A DNA stretch of 64,000 nucleotides from Clostridia bacterium (GCA_024403735.1 JAKSRG010000012.1:1-64000), one strand, 5' to 3'. Positions 1 through 9,905 are shown, numbered from the stretch's first letter. Translations and numbers: made by a program. The notes: generated by a model from the letters alone, not told the origin.

Positions 1-269
1 CAGTACAAATATCAGTACAAACTTTTCGCAGATACTATCAAATATTTGTACTGAGTGGATGTTCAAGTGTTCCAGTACAAATATAAGTACAAATTTTCCG
101 CAGATACTATCAAATATTTGTACTGAGAGGGTGTTCAAGTGCTTCAGTACAAATATCAGTACAAATTTCCCGCAGATACTATCAAATATTTGTACTGAAA
201 GGGTGTTCAAGTGTCCCAGTACAAATATCAGTACAAACTTTTCACGGATACTATCAAATATTTGTACTG
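1..269. repeat. Four tandem palindromic repeats, 72-bp period
   Basis: Four copies (1-53, 73-125, 145-197, 217-269), each starting CAGTACAAATAT and ending ATATTTGTACTG, a 12-bp terminal inverted repeat around a 29-bp centre. They are separated by a conserved 19-bp linker containing TGTTCAAGTG. An open reading frame runs through the array but its translation is only the repeat read three times, so it is not a gene. The array lies beyond the 3' end of the minus-strand secreted protein and may continue left of the window. Confidence 0.9.
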
Positions 270-349
270 GAAAGAGTAAAGCAGGCGCCAACACTAAGAT
301 CGGCATTCCACAAGAAAACGTGAAGAGACTTTTTTGTTAACCCAAAAAG

Positions 350-383
350 AGAACCCCTAAAGCTAAAAAACTTTAGGGGTTCC
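350..383 (-). terminator. Terminator of the DUF4214 protein gene
   Basis: An 11-bp perfect stem (AACCCCTAAAG, 352-362, with CTTTAGGGGTT, 371-381) lies just after the stop of the minus-strand gene. Read leftward it is followed by CTCTTTTTGG. Confidence 0.8.
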
Positions 384-419
384 ATCGTAAAAGACTAAAA
401 ATTCTTGTTATCAGCAGAC

Positions 420-2813
420 TTAGTTACTAAATGCTGTTCCTGGTACTGCAGTACCATCGTAGATATATCCACTCTTAGGCTCAACATTGTAGTTGTAGTC
501 AAGGTTCATAGCAAGTACCTGATCTCTTGTAAGGATAAGAGATGGGTTAAATTTCAGTGCGAGATTATAAGAATAGCAACCAACCCAGCAATCATGTTCT
601 GCATCATAACGGTAAAGAACACTACCAGTATGTGTAGTCGTTGAACCGTTATACTCATGTACCTCGAATGTAGTATCCTTAACAAGGAATGAAGGATTAT
701 TCTTGAGCGAGTCTGCGAAAGTTATCTCTTCGTATACATTGTTCTTATTAACGTATCGACCATCTACCCAGCAGTTCTCAAGGCTATTTACAAATGAGCT
801 ACCTGGTGTACCGTAGTTACCACAGATATATGCGTAATAATAATCACCAATCTTAGTACCTTCATAAGCAACTCTGATCCATGAACCAGAAGTTCCAGCG
901 AACTTATCCAAAGACAATGATTCTATCAATGGCTTGTTATAAGCTGAAGCTGACATTACAAGTTCATGATAATGTGAACGCCAATCTGTCAAAGACTTAG
1001 TCCAGTAATCATTAGCGTCACCCTTGAATGTAAATATTCTCGAGATATCAGATACAAAGAGCTCACCAGGACCACCTGAACCAGCTCCACCGTAACTAAC
1101 GGTTTTACCATTATATGTAACAGATACATATGCATGGTTACCAGTACTAGAAACCTGAGCACTAGGAGCCAATCTCTTAGCAATACCACCCATAAGTGCA
1201 GGCATTGTCTGTGAATGCAATACGAATGGGTCACTACTCATGAGCAATAAGCTTTGTCCAGAGTTCTTGTACACCAATTCGTGATGTGAATTTAGTGCGA
1301 GCTCAGGATATGGTGATGCAGCATAAGCAGCATACATACCTGTTGATACCGTATTATCATATACACTACGTGGGTAAATAGAAAGCTTATTTACTGCGCT
1401 CTGGACCGCACTCATATTAGCGAAGAAGTCCTGATTTGGTGATGTATAATTCTTGATCAAATAATCATAGATGTTTACAACAGGCTGACAATTTACAGTC
1501 ACATTAGTTGTTTGCCAGCTAGTGTAATTATTGAGATAATTCGTAACATTATAGGAATAAGGCAGGTCTTTCTTAGTTCTAATCTGAAGTTCAAGATTAC
1601 CTCCATCAATTCCATCAGAAACATCGAAGTACTCCCAGTCCTCCATATAGTTAACGCAGATATAACCGCCATTTACGCGATATGTATTTGCATTCTCATA
1701 CAAAACATCAAGGAAACACTCACGTACAGGCTGAACAACTCGAACCTCATCAGAATAAACAGTATCCTTATCTACCAATCTGAATGAATATGGGTCTGGA
1801 TTATCTGTCTTGATGTAGAAGAAGTAATTGAAATTCTCAACGAGTGGATAAATCTCATACTTATAATCCAATGGATTAATTTTAGAAATATTGAGCGGAT
1901 CCTGAGCTTCACAACCCAATGGTAGTTCAGTTGATGTTGAGCCAGATGAACCAGAATTTCCATTAGAAGGAGCGTTCACACCAGTATTACCAGAGAAGTT
2001 CGCACTGCCCTGCTTAATTCCGTATACTGCACAAATATTAGCCCACTCAGATGAAGCTGCGAAGCCATTGAAAACAGACTCACGGCTATTGCCATTTTGG
2101 AGCTTACCTACCCAGAAATCGAGACCAGACTGATCGTATTCACGATTGAAGAAAACTCTATAAAGTCTCTTAACGTATTCCTCATTATCCAAATTGAAAT
2201 TCTTGAACTCGCTACTAAAGAAGAAGCCGAAAGCTACCTCTGAACCTGTTTTCGAGCCAGAGATAATCTGATTAGACCAGTAGCTACTACCTGAAGGATC
2301 TGAATTTCTTCCGAGCGCCTTAGTATACATACGCTCTACGAAGTCATTTACGAACTGGTTAGCAACCGCACCACCACCTGAGATAATTCCATATGATGCG
2401 CAGATATTGGCCCACTCAGATGAGTTTACGAACCCATCGAAAACAAACTTTCTTGTCTTACCAGAAGCCATCTGTCCGAGCCAGTAATCGTAACCACCCT
2501 GATCAGGATTACGGTTCATAAATGTTAAGTAAAGTCTTGTAACGAACTCCTTATCACTGATGCCACTGTTATTAAGCTCATCAGAAAAGAAGAAGCCCTT
2601 GGCAACTTCTCCACCATTCTTTCTATGGCTTTCAAGTTCGCCAACCCAGTATGCCTTACCAGATGGATCTGAATTACGAGCCAACGCAATAGTATAAAGT
2701 CGCTCTACGAAGCCCAATACTCCAGTATCATCAGCCATGACGCTACTGAACATACAACTAACAAGCATAACAACTGTTAGCAATAATGCAATTGAACGTT
2801 TTAATTTCGTCAT
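420..2813 (-). CDS. Secreted DUF4214-repeat protein
   Basis: A 797-aa exported protein. Residues 1-28 are a signal peptide (basic start, hydrophobic core, VMADD cleavage region). Four DUF4214-type repeats follow between about 30 and 270, each with an FVxRLY...RxxDxxGxxYW pattern; repeats 2 and 4 end in SSEWANIC. DUF4214 is common in surface proteins of Clostridia and of cyanobacteria. A Gly/Ser/Asn-rich linker (about 275-305) leads to a 490-aa C-terminal region I do not recognise. It contains NHAYVSV, loosely like the His strand of transglutaminase folds, but no matching Cys is visible, so I make no enzymatic claim. The start is supported by GGAGGGG four bases upstream. It is monocistronic with its own terminator. 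Confidence 0.8.
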   Translation of the reverse strand: MTKLKRSIALLLTVVMLVSCMFSSVMADDTGVLGFVERLYTIALARNSDPSGKAYWVGELESHRKNGGEVAKGFFFSDELNNSGISDKEFVTRLYLTFMNRNPDQGGYDYWLGQMASGKTRKFVFDGFVNSSEWANICASYGIISGGGAVANQFVNDFVERMYTKALGRNSDPSGSSYWSNQIISGSKTGSEVAFGFFFSSEFKNFNLDNEEYVKRLYRVFFNREYDQSGLDFWVGKLQNGNSRESVFNGFAASSEWANICAVYGIKQGSANFSGNTGVNAPSNGNSGSSGSTSTELPLGCEAQDPLNISKINPLDYKYEIYPLVENFNYFFYIKTDNPDPYSFRLVDKDTVYSDEVRVVQPVRECFLDVLYENANTYRVNGGYICVNYMEDWEYFDVSDGIDGGNLELQIRTKKDLPYSYNVTNYLNNYTSWQTTNVTVNCQPVVNIYDYLIKNYTSPNQDFFANMSAVQSAVNKLSIYPRSVYDNTVSTGMYAAYAASPYPELALNSHHELVYKNSGQSLLLMSSDPFVLHSQTMPALMGGIAKRLAPSAQVSSTGNHAYVSVTYNGKTVSYGGAGSGGPGELFVSDISRIFTFKGDANDYWTKSLTDWRSHYHELVMSASAYNKPLIESLSLDKFAGTSGSWIRVAYEGTKIGDYYYAYICGNYGTPGSSFVNSLENCWVDGRYVNKNNVYEEITFADSLKNNPSFLVKDTTFEVHEYNGSTTTHTGSVLYRYDAEHDCWVGCYSYNLALKFNPSLILTRDQVLAMNLDYNYNVEPKSGYIYDGTAVPGTAFSN

Positions 2814-2952
2814 ACAACCCCTCCGAAATAATAATTATGCCTTTATTAATGTATCACATTTCTTTAACATTAATCATTTATAAAATATTAATATTTCTTT
2901 GAATATAGCTACGAATAATCGACTAAAATGAGTTATATATCCGCAATCAAAA

Positions 2953-2971
2953 AGTTACTAAAGAAGTAACT
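2953..2971. promoter_or_regulatory. Short inverted repeat upstream of small gene
   Basis: AGTTACT and AGTAACT separated by 5 bases, about 40 bp before the start of the 104-aa gene. It could be an operator or a weak hairpin; there is no further evidence. Confidence 0.25.
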
Positions 2972-3011
2972 ATCACATTTCACACGCCATTCAACTTTTA
3001 GGAGGTGTCTT

Positions 3012-3326
3012 ATGGCAACACAGAAAGAATATGATAAGTTTGAGAAGGAATTTAAGACAATAGAAAATTCATTTCCTGAATTGATAAAAAACTTCGGACG
3101 CATGCGTAATGCGTGTAAGCTCCTATCAGATTATTATGTAGATATCAGCGTATGGATGAAAGTCGTTGTGGACGATGTAGACTCTGTAGAAGAAATGGAA
3201 GCAAAAGAACTAGAAAAACTTACACAAGAAATAATATTTCTTCGTGAAACTCTCATTCCTAAATATAAAGCATTGATTACAGCCTCTAAAGAATTCGAGG
3301 AATTGATCAATAGCAGAGAAGTGTGA
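3012..3326 (+). CDS. Small helical hypothetical protein
   Basis: A 104-aa, charged, probably all-helical protein with no signal peptide and no motif I recognise. The start has a strong AGGAGG seven bases upstream. It stands alone between the divergent DUF4214 gene and the hsp20 unit. Just after its stop is a two-part hairpin (TGATGAG/CTCATCA at 3324-3330 and 3367-3373, inner CACTCGC/GCGAGTG at 3340-3346 and 3358-3364) without a T-run. Confidence 0.6.
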   Translation: MATQKEYDKFEKEFKTIENSFPELIKNFGRMRNACKLLSDYYVDISVWMKVVVDDVDSVEEMEAKELEKLTQEIIFLRETLIPKYKALITASKEFEELINSREV

Positions 3327-3445
3327 TGAGTATCCTATACACTCGCACAAATATTTAGCGAGTGCCCTCATCATTATAGTTCTATGCAAATAAAGTGGCG
3401 CATTAAAAAGTACACAAATATCTCTGGCGAAAACTAGCATTTTTG

Positions 3446-3487
3446 TTAGCACTCACCTATTGAGAGTGCTAATCAAAGTACTATAAT
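3446..3487 (+). promoter_or_regulatory. CIRCE operator and promoter of hsp20
   Basis: TTAGCACTC (3446-3454), nine bases, GAGTGCTAA (3464-3472) is a perfect CIRCE element, the binding site of the heat-shock repressor HrcA. A likely -35 (TTGAGA, 3460-3465) lies inside it and a perfect -10 (TATAAT, 3482-3487) follows at 16-bp spacing, so a bound repressor would block the promoter. Confidence 0.93.
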
Positions 3488-3568
3488 GTTCACAGAACAA
3501 AGGAACGAAGATCGATAGATTAGACCTCCGCTTCAATGCTCGGATACAACAACAAAGGAGATGATATT

Positions 3569-4015
3569 ATGTTGATGTCCGGTATTTGGGGAGAAGATTT
3601 GTTTGATGAGTTTTGGGGTTTCCCAACACACGAGTTAGCTAATATAGACAAACGTCTGTATGGCAAGAACGCTCAGCACCTAATGAAGACTGATGTTCAC
3701 GAGACTGATTCGATTTATGAACTGGAGATAGATCTTCCAGGCTTTAAGAAGGATCAGATTAACGTAGAACTCAATGATGGATATATGACCATCAGCGCAG
3801 CCAAAGGTCATGACACATCCAAGAAAGATCACAATGGCAAAATCATTCGTCAGGAACGCTATTCAGGTTCAATGCAGCGAAGTTTCTATGTCGGCAACGC
3901 AGTCAAGAATGAAGATGTCAAAGCTAAGTTCGAAGATGGTGTCCTTAAGTTATCCATCCCTAAAAACGAGCTAACCAATCTTCCTGGCAACAACAGAATT
4001 GCCATCGAAGGCTGA
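3569..4015 (+). CDS. Hsp20 family small heat-shock protein
   Basis: A 148-aa small heat-shock chaperone: ATP-independent oligomers that hold unfolding proteins in the cytoplasm. The alpha-crystallin domain covers about residues 40-135 (TDVHETDSIYELEIDLPGF at its start, FEDGVLKLSIPK near the end). I start it at 3569 because AAAGGAG sits 9 bases upstream; an upstream in-frame start at 3536 has no ribosome binding site. The CIRCE element overlapping the promoter predicts control by HrcA and induction by heat. CIRCE on an hsp20 gene rather than groE or dnaK is less common but known in Clostridia. Confidence 0.93.
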   Translation: MLMSGIWGEDLFDEFWGFPTHELANIDKRLYGKNAQHLMKTDVHETDSIYELEIDLPGFKKDQINVELNDGYMTISAAKGHDTSKKDHNGKIIRQERYSGSMQRSFYVGNAVKNEDVKAKFEDGVLKLSIPKNELTNLPGNNRIAIEG

Positions 4016-4054
4016 TTAACCTATTCACTATATATAATTCCTATCCACAAAATG

Positions 4055-4090
4055 AAAGCTCAGGGCGAAAGTCCTGAGCTTTTGTTTTGT
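4055..4090 (+). terminator. Terminator of hsp20
   Basis: A 10-bp stem (AAAGCTCAGG/CCTGAGCTTT) with a short loop, followed by TTGTTTTG. Confidence 0.85.
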
Positions 4091-4302
4091 CCATATTTAC
4101 GACAAAGCAAACTCGTAAAACGATTTCACAAAACTAAACGTCCCCTAACGGGGAATATGTTAAATCAAAGCAATCCTCAGAACAGTCCTGGAACAGAAAA
4201 ATGTCCGTCTCCCATCGAAGAATACATACACATACAGCATACCTAAGAAACCCTTAATATCAATATCATCCTCCGACCTGCTCTATGACAATAATCACCT
4301 AA

Positions 4303-4707
4303 TCAAATCTGATATGGCTCAAGCATAGTCGACATGCCTAAGTCATTACGGAGGATGAATTCCTCTGGGAAATACATGAGCTTTGAATCAATGAAAGACT
4401 GGATTGAATAGAATTTTTCATCCTCGTTAGGATTATAGGGTCCACCATTGTTAACCCAGATAATCAATCCCTTAAGGTCTTCCTCACCTTTGCCAGGAGC
4501 ATCACATGGAACATCGTAATTGATTACTGTTAGGTGAAGTTCTTCCTTGTCCTCGACAGCCTTACGAAGATAGAATTCTGTTACAAAAGTCTCGTTAATT
4601 TCATCAGCTTCTTCAATGTCGTTTTCTACACTTTTGATAAGGATATCTCTGTTAATTTTGAATTCATATCCTCTCACTGCCTTCTTAAGAAAGTCAAAAA
4701 ATCCCAT
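4303..4707 (-). CDS. Hypothetical acidic protein
   Basis: A 134-aa cytoplasmic acidic protein starting MGFFDFLKKAVRGYEF. I know no family for it. The start at 4707 is chosen for GGGAGAG just upstream; an earlier in-frame codon at 4734 has none. It follows the IlvD-type dehydratase on the same strand after 89 bp and could be co-transcribed. The gap holds the inverted repeat ATAGTTT-GGAT-AAACTAT (4747-4764). Confidence 0.55.
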   Translation of the reverse strand: MGFFDFLKKAVRGYEFKINRDILIKSVENDIEEADEINETFVTEFYLRKAVEDKEELHLTVINYDVPCDAPGKGEEDLKGLIIWVNNGGPYNPNEDEKFYSIQSFIDSKLMYFPEEFILRNDLGMSTMLEPYQI

Positions 4708-4796
4708 ATTTCTCTCCCTTTGGTCCAAGACCACTATGTTTATTCAATAGTTTGGATAAACTATCACACATGGCGCTTAATATCTATCGTAGTAAG

Positions 4797-6581
4797 TTAC
4801 TCCATATATGCGCCTTTTATTGAACTAACCGCATGCTGTGCATAGAGCTTCAGTAGGCCGCTCTTGTACTTGCTCTCGAAGCCCTTCCAATTTGCACGTC
4901 TTTCTTCCAAAACTCTATCAATCTCTTCTGGAGTTCTTGGAGCACCTGCAATACCGACAATTGCGATTTTGCGGCTTTCAACATCGAGCTCAATAATGTC
5001 ACCTTCTTCGACTAATGCGATAGGACCACCTGCAGCTGCTTCTGGTGATACGTGTCCAATAACAGGACCTCTAGAAGCTCCTGAGAATCTACCATCAGTG
5101 ATAAGTGCTACACTTGAAGCTAATTCAGGATCTGCGCAGATTGCTTCACCTGTATAGAACATCTCTGGCATTCCACTACCTCTTGGGCCTTCATAGCGGA
5201 TGAAGATTGCATCGCCTGGTTTTACATCGCCTCGTAATACTGCTGCTATACATTCTTCTTCACTATCAAATGGCTTCGCGCGAAGTGTTGCTTTGAACAT
5301 ATTCTTTGGACAGGCAGTGTGCTTAATTACGCAGCCTTCAGGAGCTAGGTTACCCTTAAGGATAGCGATGCTACCATCTGTACCCTTGGCATTATCAAAT
5401 GAATGAATAATATCTTCTCTATTAATCTCTTTGCCGATTACTCGTGATTTCTCTTTCAATATCTCATCACAGTGCTCGTAGAAGCCGTTCTTCTTGAGGT
5501 CTTCCAAATTCTCACCAAGTGTCTTACCAGTTACAGTCATAACATCTAGGTGGAGCATACTCTTAATCTCTTCCATGATACGAGGAACGCCGCCAGCATA
5601 ATAGAAATACTGAGCAGGCCAATCACCTGAAGGGCGAATGTTAAGAAGGTAATGTGCACCTCTATGCATTCTGTCAAATGTATCAGCGTCTACCTCGTAG
5701 CCGAACTCATGTGCAATTGCTGGAATGTGCATAGTTGCATTAGTTGAGCCAGAGATTGCAGCGTGAACCATAATGGCATTCTCGATGCTCTTCATAGTTA
5801 CAATATCAGAAGCCTTGATACCCTTATTAACGAGTTCCATTAACTGAACACCTGCTCGATATGATGCTTCCTTAAGTTCAGGCGCTGTCGATAGCATGAG
5901 GGCAGTTCCTGGTAACATAAGGCCCAAAGCCTCAGCCATTATCTGCATAGTAGAGGCAGTACCCATGAAGGAACATGCGCCGCAACTAGGACATGCATTA
6001 TGCTTGTAGTAAGTGAGTTGTTCGCTACTGATTTTGCCAGTCTTCTCCCATGCGTCGAATTTACCGATTTGCTCTAATGTGAGGAGTTCATTAATCTTAC
6101 ATGCTGGGTCATTAACAACGTAATTCTTTGGAAGTTCATGTGCTTCCATTACACCACCAGTAACAACAATGGCGCTCATATCCTTAAGACGACCAATACT
6201 CATGAGCATGGCTGGAACAGACTTATCGCAGCTCGCGATGAAGACACCACCATCATAAGTAGTAGCATTCGCCTGCGCTTCAATGAGATTAACCATGGCA
6301 TCTCTATGTGCGAGTGAATAATTGATACCGTCGTGACCCTGAGCGATACCATCACACATATCAGTCGCATAATATCTGGATGCTTTACCACCAGAAGCAT
6401 TGACTGCTTTTACTGCCTCTTCGACAAACATATTCAGATGCGCAGAGCCTGGATGACTGTCGCCATATGAACTCTCGATCATAATCTGTGGCTTTTCAAG
6501 GTCATCAACTGACCAGCCCATACCTCTTCTTAATGGATCCATCTCTGGGGCGAGTTTACGAACTTCTTCACTTCTTCTCAT
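4797..6581 (-). CDS. IlvD/Edd family dehydratase
   Basis: A 594-aa dehydratase of the IlvD/Edd family, Fe-S enzymes that remove water from dihydroxy-acids or sugar acids. Visible family Cys motifs are ASCDK (Cys118) and CPSCGACSFMGTASTM (about 197-212); DGRFSG and GPRGSGMPE are also family-typical. The closest textbook member is dihydroxy-acid dehydratase of branched-chain amino-acid synthesis. However, the MGTASTM form of the second motif and the 594-aa length are also found in sugar-acid dehydratases, and no ilv gene is nearby, so the substrate is uncertain. The ABC-operon terminator ends 60 bp upstream, so it has its own promoter. Confidence 0.85.
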   Translation of the reverse strand: MRRSEEVRKLAPEMDPLRRGMGWSVDDLEKPQIMIESSYGDSHPGSAHLNMFVEEAVKAVNASGGKASRYYATDMCDGIAQGHDGINYSLAHRDAMVNLIEAQANATTYDGGVFIASCDKSVPAMLMSIGRLKDMSAIVVTGGVMEAHELPKNYVVNDPACKINELLTLEQIGKFDAWEKTGKISSEQLTYYKHNACPSCGACSFMGTASTMQIMAEALGLMLPGTALMLSTAPELKEASYRAGVQLMELVNKGIKASDIVTMKSIENAIMVHAAISGSTNATMHIPAIAHEFGYEVDADTFDRMHRGAHYLLNIRPSGDWPAQYFYYAGGVPRIMEEIKSMLHLDVMTVTGKTLGENLEDLKKNGFYEHCDEILKEKSRVIGKEINREDIIHSFDNAKGTDGSIAILKGNLAPEGCVIKHTACPKNMFKATLRAKPFDSEEECIAAVLRGDVKPGDAIFIRYEGPRGSGMPEMFYTGEAICADPELASSVALITDGRFSGASRGPVIGHVSPEAAAGGPIALVEEGDIIELDVESRKIAIVGIAGAPRTPEEIDRVLEERRANWKGFESKYKSGLLKLYAQHAVSSIKGAYME

Positions 6582-6641
6582 ATAAACCTCTAATCGATGC
6601 AGTAATGCTTGTGGCTAGATATTATTTTCGAACAGGTCTCG

Positions 6642-6694
6642 AAAACAAAAATGCCCGTCCACCTGTAATTATAACTTACAGGCAGACTGAGCAT
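6642..6694 (-). terminator. Terminator of the ABC exporter operon
   Basis: A long interrupted hairpin: outer ATGC/GCAT (6651-6654, 6691-6694), inner CCTGTAA/TTACAGG (6662-6668, 6676-6682). Leftward it is followed by TTTTGTTTTC. It lies just past the last permease gene. Confidence 0.75.
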
Positions 6695-6749
6695 ACCAAA
6701 TCTTTAGGGTTCATATTAATTAGGTAATCTCTTTTGTACGAAGGCGAGA

Positions 6750-7904
6750 TTAGAATTCAGTTACGTCGTACTTACGAACGCGTCTCCAGTTCATGAAGAC
6801 TACTGGGATAATAACTGCGACGTTACAGATGATTGCCATTACTACGGCGATAGATGGAACGAACCAGAATCTCTTACCACTCTCGAGGAGCATCTGGTTA
6901 AGTACGTATACGACACCTGATGTAATCACGATACCGAGTACGATGCCGACGCCATCCATTATGAGGACTTCGCCGAATATTTTCGAGAAGATCTCACTAC
7001 TTCTAATTCCGATGCCCTTATAAAGTGAGAACTCGAATCTACGTCTATCGTAAACCGCAGTGAATACAGCATTCACTGTGATGATAAGTACTACAGTTAC
7101 AAGGATAGTAACGAGCACGAGGACATATCTTAGCATGCCAACCTGTTCAATCATGTCCTCCTGATCGGTCTCATTAGACATAACAAGTAGTTTAGGATAC
7201 TCATTATTGAGCTTTTTTACTGTATCCTCCAAAGCTTCTGATACTTCATCTGTATCGGTACTAACTCCGAAGAGCCCAACCTTGATTGGCTTAGCAGGAG
7301 TATCACGAAGGATCATAGCTACTCCTCGATAATTATCTTCGATAACACCAAAACACTGATAACCCTCGCAGTCTAGTACTTTCTTGATCTTCACATCCTC
7401 AGTAAAAGAGGTCATATCATCTGGGTCAGAAAACATGTCGCCTTCTTTGACATTCAACGCATTAGCAAGATACTTGGATACTGCAATCTCATGATCAGCG
7501 AGCTCGAGGTCATCAGGGATCTCAGGAAGGATTGCACGTAGCTTATGATAATCCTCTGTGCTACTACACATGAAGTAACTATTTCCGCACTCCTGACCAA
7601 GGATACACTCGTAATTACAACCAACATCAAAACCATAAAGAATTGTTGTAGCACCATCGATTTTGTAATCATCAATATGTGTACAAAATTCACTAAACGC
7701 ATCACGAGCCTCAGCACTATTGCCGCTAGAAGTTATCCTGATATAAGGTGTTCCTCGCTTGTTGTTGATTGCAAAATCTGAATAAATACAGTCCGAATAC
7801 ATTCCAGCGATGAGCGGTACCATCGTGAAGGCCAGCATTATCACTAAGATTAGCGCCCTTGATTTATTCCTTGATAGGAACTTAAGTGGAGACAGAGATC
7901 TCAT
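6750..7904 (-). CDS. ABC transporter permease, FtsX/MacB type
   Basis: A 384-aa membrane protein with one N-terminal helix (about 20-40), a large extracytoplasmic domain (about 40-260) and three C-terminal helices, the MacB/FtsX layout used to export peptides or lipids or to sense antimicrobials. The start at 7904 follows GGGGGAAGTAGT and overlaps the ATPase stop as ATGA, so translation is coupled. It ends the three-gene operon permease-ATPase-permease. Confidence 0.85.
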   Translation of the reverse strand: MRSLSPLKFLSRNKSRALILVIMLAFTMVPLIAGMYSDCIYSDFAINNKRGTPYIRITSSGNSAEARDAFSEFCTHIDDYKIDGATTILYGFDVGCNYECILGQECGNSYFMCSSTEDYHKLRAILPEIPDDLELADHEIAVSKYLANALNVKEGDMFSDPDDMTSFTEDVKIKKVLDCEGYQCFGVIEDNYRGVAMILRDTPAKPIKVGLFGVSTDTDEVSEALEDTVKKLNNEYPKLLVMSNETDQEDMIEQVGMLRYVLVLVTILVTVVLIITVNAVFTAVYDRRRFEFSLYKGIGIRSSEIFSKIFGEVLIMDGVGIVLGIVITSGVVYVLNQMLLESGKRFWFVPSIAVVMAIICNVAVIIPVVFMNWRRVRKYDVTEF

Positions 7905-8581
7905 ACTACTTCCCCCGCCTTCTTGATTGATGAGATGCCGCCATCCCACACTTCAATCATCATATCTGCGTCCTTCATAATACTTCTGTCGTGAGTGATT
8001 ACGATTACGAGGCGGTCCTTGGAATATTCCTTAAGTCTGTTCATTACAAGGAAAGCATTCTCATGGTCGAGTGACGCTGTTGGTTCATCTGCAAAAAGCA
8101 CCTTAGGGTCGTTCATCATAGCTCTTACAATTGCTACTCTCTGGCGCTGACCACCTGAAAGATGTGATGGTTTTTTCCTAAGTTCACTCTGCTTAAGACC
8201 AATATCGATAAGGAGTTTACTAGCCTTCGCCTCAGCTTCCTTCTGCGGCATAGTTGATGCCACCGTAGCGTTTTCGATAGCGTCCATGTATGAAACAAGG
8301 AAATGGCGCTGGAACACAAAGCCGAACTCATTTCTTCTAAGTTCCTGACGTCTGCCCTCAGTTATAGACTGGAGTGACTCACCGTTATAAAGAATGTCTC
8401 CTCCAGTCAACTTCTTAAGGGTCGACATCGTGTACATCATAGTCGACTTACCTGAACCAGAAGGACCAATAATTCCCACCAGGCCCTTCTCAGGGAACTC
8501 CATACTAATTCCCTTCATCGCATAAACTTTCTCTTCCTTATCCATGTCATAGATCATCGTTGCATCTTTTAACTCAAACAT
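7901..8581 (-). CDS. ABC transporter ATP-binding protein
   Basis: A 226-aa MacB/LolD-type ATPase. Walker A is GPSGSGKS, the signature LSGGQRQRVA, and Walker B LFADEPTASLD. It powers the two flanking FtsX-like permeases. Two starts are possible: 8593, in a TAATG overlap with the upstream permease, and 8581, which has GGGGG five bases upstream; I prefer 8581. The nearby two-component system and shared operator-like palindromes suggest the exporter responds to a cell-envelope signal. Confidence 0.92.
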   Translation of the reverse strand: MFELKDATMIYDMDKEEKVYAMKGISMEFPEKGLVGIIGPSGSGKSTMMYTMSTLKKLTGGDILYNGESLQSITEGRRQELRRNEFGFVFQRHFLVSYMDAIENATVASTMPQKEAEAKASKLLIDIGLKQSELRKKPSHLSGGQRQRVAIVRAMMNDPKVLFADEPTASLDHENAFLVMNRLKEYSKDRLVIVITHDRSIMKDADMMIEVWDGGISSIKKAGEVV

Positions 8582-8592
8582 ATTAACCCCCA

Positions 8593-9726
8593 TTATTCCT
8601 CGATATTATCAACTGTCTGAACGCCTCTGATTGTGGCGAAAACCGGCACCTGGCAAAGTGCGAAAATCAACGCGTACATCTCAATCGCCAGCAAAGCATC
8701 CTTCGGTCTAATCAGTTGAACATGTCCCAAACCAAGTGGATAGATTACAAAATTATCGAGCACCACTACCGCAGCACCTGATATCAATACGCCAATACCT
8801 GCAGCAATCACAAAGCAGATCAGCATCTCCTTGAGCGCCATGGCATATATCTGTCCCGAAGTAAATCCTATAGATTCGAACAGACACCATTCCTCTCTTC
8901 GATCCCTTATGTGCAGCGCGAAAACAACCGTAACACAAGTAGCTAACAGCACAGTTGCAACAACCGTCACAATCTGCTTAATATCATCAAGACCCTCAAT
9001 CTCTTTCTCGGTATTATCCATTACAAGATCGTAGTCCACTGGAATACATGGAAATCCCTGATCCTCAACGTACTTACCGTTGACCTTCTGATAGTCTGAT
9101 GGCGCCACCAAATAATAGTAGTTATGTTCATCAACAGCAGGAAGTCCATACATCGCATATACAGGTGTCTCAACCTTGCCAACAATCTTATAGCTGCCAC
9201 CTATATAACGAAGAAGCTCATCTCCTCTGTTTATATATGAGTTAGTATCGACAACCAGTTCGCCAGGGTTCTCAGGCCATCTACCTTCAACGAGTTTGGC
9301 ATCAATTATTTGTGAATACCTATTCATATCATCTGTATTCTCAAAATAGTAAGAACTAATCGTTGTCTCACCTACCATCAATCTAAGGCTAGCAAAACCG
9401 CCTCTTACGAGGAACACATCATCGTCACCAACTATTTTCTGGAGTTCTTCCTGCTTTTCATACAGAATTGGTCTAACAAGTTCATCCCATTCTTCTCTAG
9501 TCTCATATTCTCCAAGACTTTCATTATCAATAATGACATGAACCTCAAAAGTTCTCTTAAATGAATCGATACATACGTTTACTAGTGGTTCTCCTATCGC
9601 ACCCATAAAATATCCGAGCACATATATCATCACAAAGAATAATGACAAGCTAACAATTAGCACCGAAGTCCTCTTCTTGTTGTGTATGAGATACGGTATT
9701 GGAGATAACTTAGACCCTTTAGCCAT
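8593..9726 (-). CDS. ABC transporter permease, FtsX type
   Basis: A 377-aa permease, first gene of the exporter operon. It has an N-terminal helix (about 20-42), an extracytoplasmic domain (about 45-265) and three C-terminal helices. It resembles the other permease in layout but not closely in sequence, so the transporter is probably a heterodimer. Its stop overlaps the next start. The upstream region carries palindromes also found before the sensor-kinase gene. Confidence 0.83.
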   Translation of the reverse strand: MAKGSKLSPIPYLIHNKKRTSVLIVSLSLFFVMIYVLGYFMGAIGEPLVNVCIDSFKRTFEVHVIIDNESLGEYETREEWDELVRPILYEKQEELQKIVGDDDVFLVRGGFASLRLMVGETTISSYYFENTDDMNRYSQIIDAKLVEGRWPENPGELVVDTNSYINRGDELLRYIGGSYKIVGKVETPVYAMYGLPAVDEHNYYYLVAPSDYQKVNGKYVEDQGFPCIPVDYDLVMDNTEKEIEGLDDIKQIVTVVATVLLATCVTVVFALHIRDRREEWCLFESIGFTSGQIYAMALKEMLICFVIAAGIGVLISGAAVVVLDNFVIYPLGLGHVQLIRPKDALLAIEMYALIFALCQVPVFATIRGVQTVDNIEE

Positions 9727-9850
9727 TTTTCAATTCCTTCCCTTACTAGGCTCTGTCTTCAGCTGCGTCACGCTTATTCCTAAGCCGCGAAACCTTGCTC
9801 ACCTAAGCCCGTTCCAATTTATGACATCATAATAAAACAACTAGGGAAAT

Positions 9851-9905
9851 GTATTAAGTTACCGTGGTCATAAAATCACAGGAATTGGAGTATGACTTGG
9901 GTCAT
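9851..9905 (-). promoter_or_regulatory. Operator-like palindromes before ABC operon
   Basis: ATGAC-TTGG-GTCAT (9892-9905) is a perfect TGAC-N4-GTCA dyad. GTATTAAGTTACCGTGGTCA (9851-9870) matches the sequence before the kinase gene at 12036-12055 at 17 of 20 positions. Two sites upstream of one operon and a matching one before the kinase/regulator operon suggest a binding site of the LuxR-type regulator encoded next door. Confidence 0.55.

Noticed and set aside
1..269. CAGTAC repeats as a CRISPR array
   Set aside because: The 19-bp linkers between units are themselves conserved, so these are tandem repeats, not repeats with unique spacers.
59..340. 93-aa open reading frame at the window start
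   Set aside because: Its translation is the 72-bp repeat unit read in frame three times; it has no ribosome binding site or family.
4797..6581. Calling the gene ilvD outright
   Set aside because: The second Cys motif and length also fit sugar-acid dehydratases, and no branched-chain synthesis gene is adjacent.
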